Source: CAG-791 sp963658695
GTDB taxonomy: Bacteria > Bacillota > Clostridia > Lachnospirales > Lachnospiraceae
Length of the DNA: 5,999 nt
Assembly (NCBI GenBank): GCA_963658695.1
Contig: CAVKRN010000090.1
Span: forward strand, 1-5,999
Direction: 5' to 3'
Both the position numbers and the translations under genes were made by a program. Below are positions 4,432 to 5,999 of the stretch, one piece after another. The notes beneath the pieces are model-generated. The model saw only the letters and a list, made by a program, of their open reading frames with translations, searched no databases and was not told where the DNA came from. Position 1 is the first letter of the stretch. Each line of letters opens with the position of its first letter.

Positions 4432-5999
4432 ATGAGAGAATGGCTGAATGATGCGATTTTTTACGAGATTTATCCGCAGAGCTTCTGCGACACCAATGCA
4501 GATGGAATCGGAGATTTTGAGGGAATCATCCGCAAACTGGATTACATTCGTGATCTGGGCTGCAACGCTCTGTGGCTGAATCCCTGCTTTGATTCGCCCT
4601 TTGTGGATGCCGGATATGATGTTCGCGATTATTATAAGGCAGCGCCGCGCTACGGCACCAATGAGGATCTTCGCCGATTGTTTGAGGAAGCTCACGAAAA
4701 GGGAATGCATGTCATTCTGGATCTGGTGCCGGGACATACCTCTGATGAGTGCAGCTGGTTTGTGGAATCCAAAAAGGCGGCGAAGAATCAATATTCGGAT
4801 CGCTACGTCTGGACCAACAGCGTTTGGGAAGGCTTTGACGGCGTGGATCAGATTATGGGAACCATTCGAGGCGGAACGCAGCGAGACGGGGCCTGCGCAG
4901 CGAACTTTTTCAATGCACAGCCGGCTTTGAACTATGGCTTTGCCAATCCGGATCCGTCCAAATCCTGGCAGCAGTCCATGGACGCAGAGGGGCCGATGGC
5001 AACCAGAGAAGCCATGAAGGATGTGATGCGGTTCTGGCTGGGACTGGGGTGCGACGGATTCCGTGTCGACATGGCAGGTTCACTGGTGAAGAGTGATCCG
5101 GATCAGAAGGGAACCATCCGTTTGTGGCAGGATTTCCGGGCATTTCTGGATGAGGAGTTCCCGGAAGCAGTCATAATATCGGAGTGGGGGCAACCGGACC
5201 GCTCGCTACAGGCTGGCTTCCATATGGATTTTCTGTTGCATTTCGGACCGTCCCATTATCTGGAGCTTTTCCGGGAGGAGCACCCGTATTTTGCCAGAGA
5301 GGGACTGGGAGACTGCAGAACGTTTTTTGACATCTATCAGAAAAACCGCGCTCTGACCGACGGAAAGGGACTGATCTGCATACCGTCCGGGAACCATGAC
5401 ATGATCCGTATGGCCAGAACTCTGGATCCGGACGAAATGAAGCTGGCGTTTGCATTCCTGTTGTCAATGCCGGGCGTTCCGTTCATTTACTATGGGGATG
5501 AAATCGGAGAACGATATGTGGAGGGACTGGACTCCGTGGAGGGCGGCTATGAAAGAACCGGTTCGCGTTCACCGATGGCTTGGGATAGCTCGCCAAATGC
5601 AGGGTTTTCTGCGGCGGCAAAGGAGTGCCTCTACATCCCGCAGGATGCCTCGATTGCAACCATAAATGTTGCATCCGAGGAGGGGGATCCGGATTCCGTG
5701 CTGAATGCGGTGAAAGAGCTGATTGCAGTAAGAAGAGCCCATCCGGCCCTTATGAATGCCGGTGATTTTCGCCTTTTGGAGGCGGAAGACCATAGCTATC
5801 CGCTGGTCTATGAGAGAGCAAGCGCAGGGCAGAAGATTCTGGTGATACTGAATCCCTCCGGCAAAGAGGCACGGATGCATACCGTCATTCCGGAATCGGC
5901 GAGACTGATTTATGCGCAGGGCGGTATGAAGGGAAAGACGGCATTGGAGAAAAACGAAGAGGGACGGTATATCATACCGGCGGCCAGTGCAGCGTTTCT
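4432..5999 (+). CDS. GH13 alpha-amylase-family glycosidase, 3' end outside window
   Basis: The frame is open for 522 codons to the window edge. It encodes a cytoplasmic alpha-glucan-active enzyme of clan GH-H (no signal peptide: the protein begins MREWLNDAIFYEIYPQSF). The (beta/alpha)8 barrel carries a DTNADGIGD metal loop (20-28). Conserved regions are DLVPGH (97-102), GCDGFRVDM with nucleophile D213 and R211, ISEWG with acid/base E251, and NHD with D323 (321-323), so the catalytic triad is intact. RTGSRSPMAWD (375-385) and NAGFS resemble the oligo-1,6-glucosidase/trehalose synthase branch. A C-terminal beta-sandwich begins near 440 and is almost complete if the family length of about 530-560 holds. 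Region I has Gly where DxxxNH has Asn, and region V reads QPALN (163-167) instead of QPDLN, so substrate (maltodextrin, isomaltose, sucrose or trehalose) cannot be assigned. It follows hypD closely and is probably co-transcribed. Confidence 0.92.
   Translation, partial: MREWLNDAIFYEIYPQSFCDTNADGIGDFEGIIRKLDYIRDLGCNALWLNPCFDSPFVDAGYDVRDYYKAAPRYGTNEDLRRLFEEAHEKGMHVILDLVPGHTSDECSWFVESKKAAKNQYSDRYVWTNSVWEGFDGVDQIMGTIRGGTQRDGACAANFFNAQPALNYGFANPDPSKSWQQSMDAEGPMATREAMKDVMRFWLGLGCDGFRVDMAGSLVKSDPDQKGTIRLWQDFRAFLDEEFPEAVIISEWGQPDRSLQAGFHMDFLLHFGPSHYLELFREEHPYFAREGLGDCRTFFDIYQKNRALTDGKGLICIPSGNHDMIRMARTLDPDEMKLAFAFLLSMPGVPFIYYGDEIGERYVEGLDSVEGGYERTGSRSPMAWDSSPNAGFSAAAKECLYIPQDASIATINVASEEGDPDSVLNAVKELIAVRRAHPALMNAGDFRLLEAEDHSYPLVYERASAGQKILVILNPSGKEARMHTVIPESARLIYAQGGMKGKTALEKNEEGRYIIPAASAAF

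Noticed and set aside
5094..5105. Perfect 12-base palindrome TGATCCGGATCA inside the GH13 gene
   Set aside because: It encodes ordinary residues (Ser-Asp-Pro-Asp-Gln) and similar GGATCC/CCGGAT words recur nearby through codon preference. No reason to call it an operator.

Overview
The window reads as part of the chromosome of an anaerobic Firmicute, most likely a clostridial (Lachnospiraceae-like) fermenter. This is inferred from the moderately GC-rich coding sequence, the strong GGAGG-type ribosome binding sites, and a group 4 (Ech-type) [NiFe] hydrogenase ferredoxin subunit joined to hydrogenase maturation genes. No rRNA, tRNA, insertion sequence, phage or CRISPR sequence was seen. Every gene is on the + strand and almost no base is left non-coding.

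Layout: bases 1-66 are a short non-coding leader with two interlocking inverted repeats, a possible extended -10 element and a clear Shine-Dalgarno. Next is echF (67-579), a 2x[4Fe-4S] polyferredoxin with an unusual Ala/Lys-rich tail. It overlaps hypF (576-3095, carbamoyltransferase) by 4 bases. hypC (3099-3329, chaperone) follows after 3 bases, and hypD (3329-4417, Fe-S scaffold for Fe(CN)2CO assembly) overlaps hypC by one base. After only 14 bases comes a GH13 alpha-amylase-family gene (4432 to beyond 5999) that runs off the right edge with no stop codon.

How the genes work together: EchF would pass electrons between soluble ferredoxin and the membrane-bound hydrogenase, whose catalytic and membrane subunits should lie to the left. 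HypF makes the carbamoyl group that becomes the cyanide ligands, and HypC-HypD is the scaffold on which the Fe(CN)2CO unit is built. HypE (cyanide formation) and HypA/HypB (nickel insertion) are required by the pathway but are not in the window. The GH13 enzyme has no signal peptide and so probably acts on intracellular oligosaccharides. It is not a maturation gene, but the close spacing suggests it is at least partly co-transcribed, which would join sugar breakdown to hydrogen metabolism.

I did not find a wholly new system. The points most worth a second look are the EchF tail, the leader repeats, the divergent motifs of HypF, and the GH13 gene with non-canonical conserved regions I and V sitting at the end of a hydrogenase operon.
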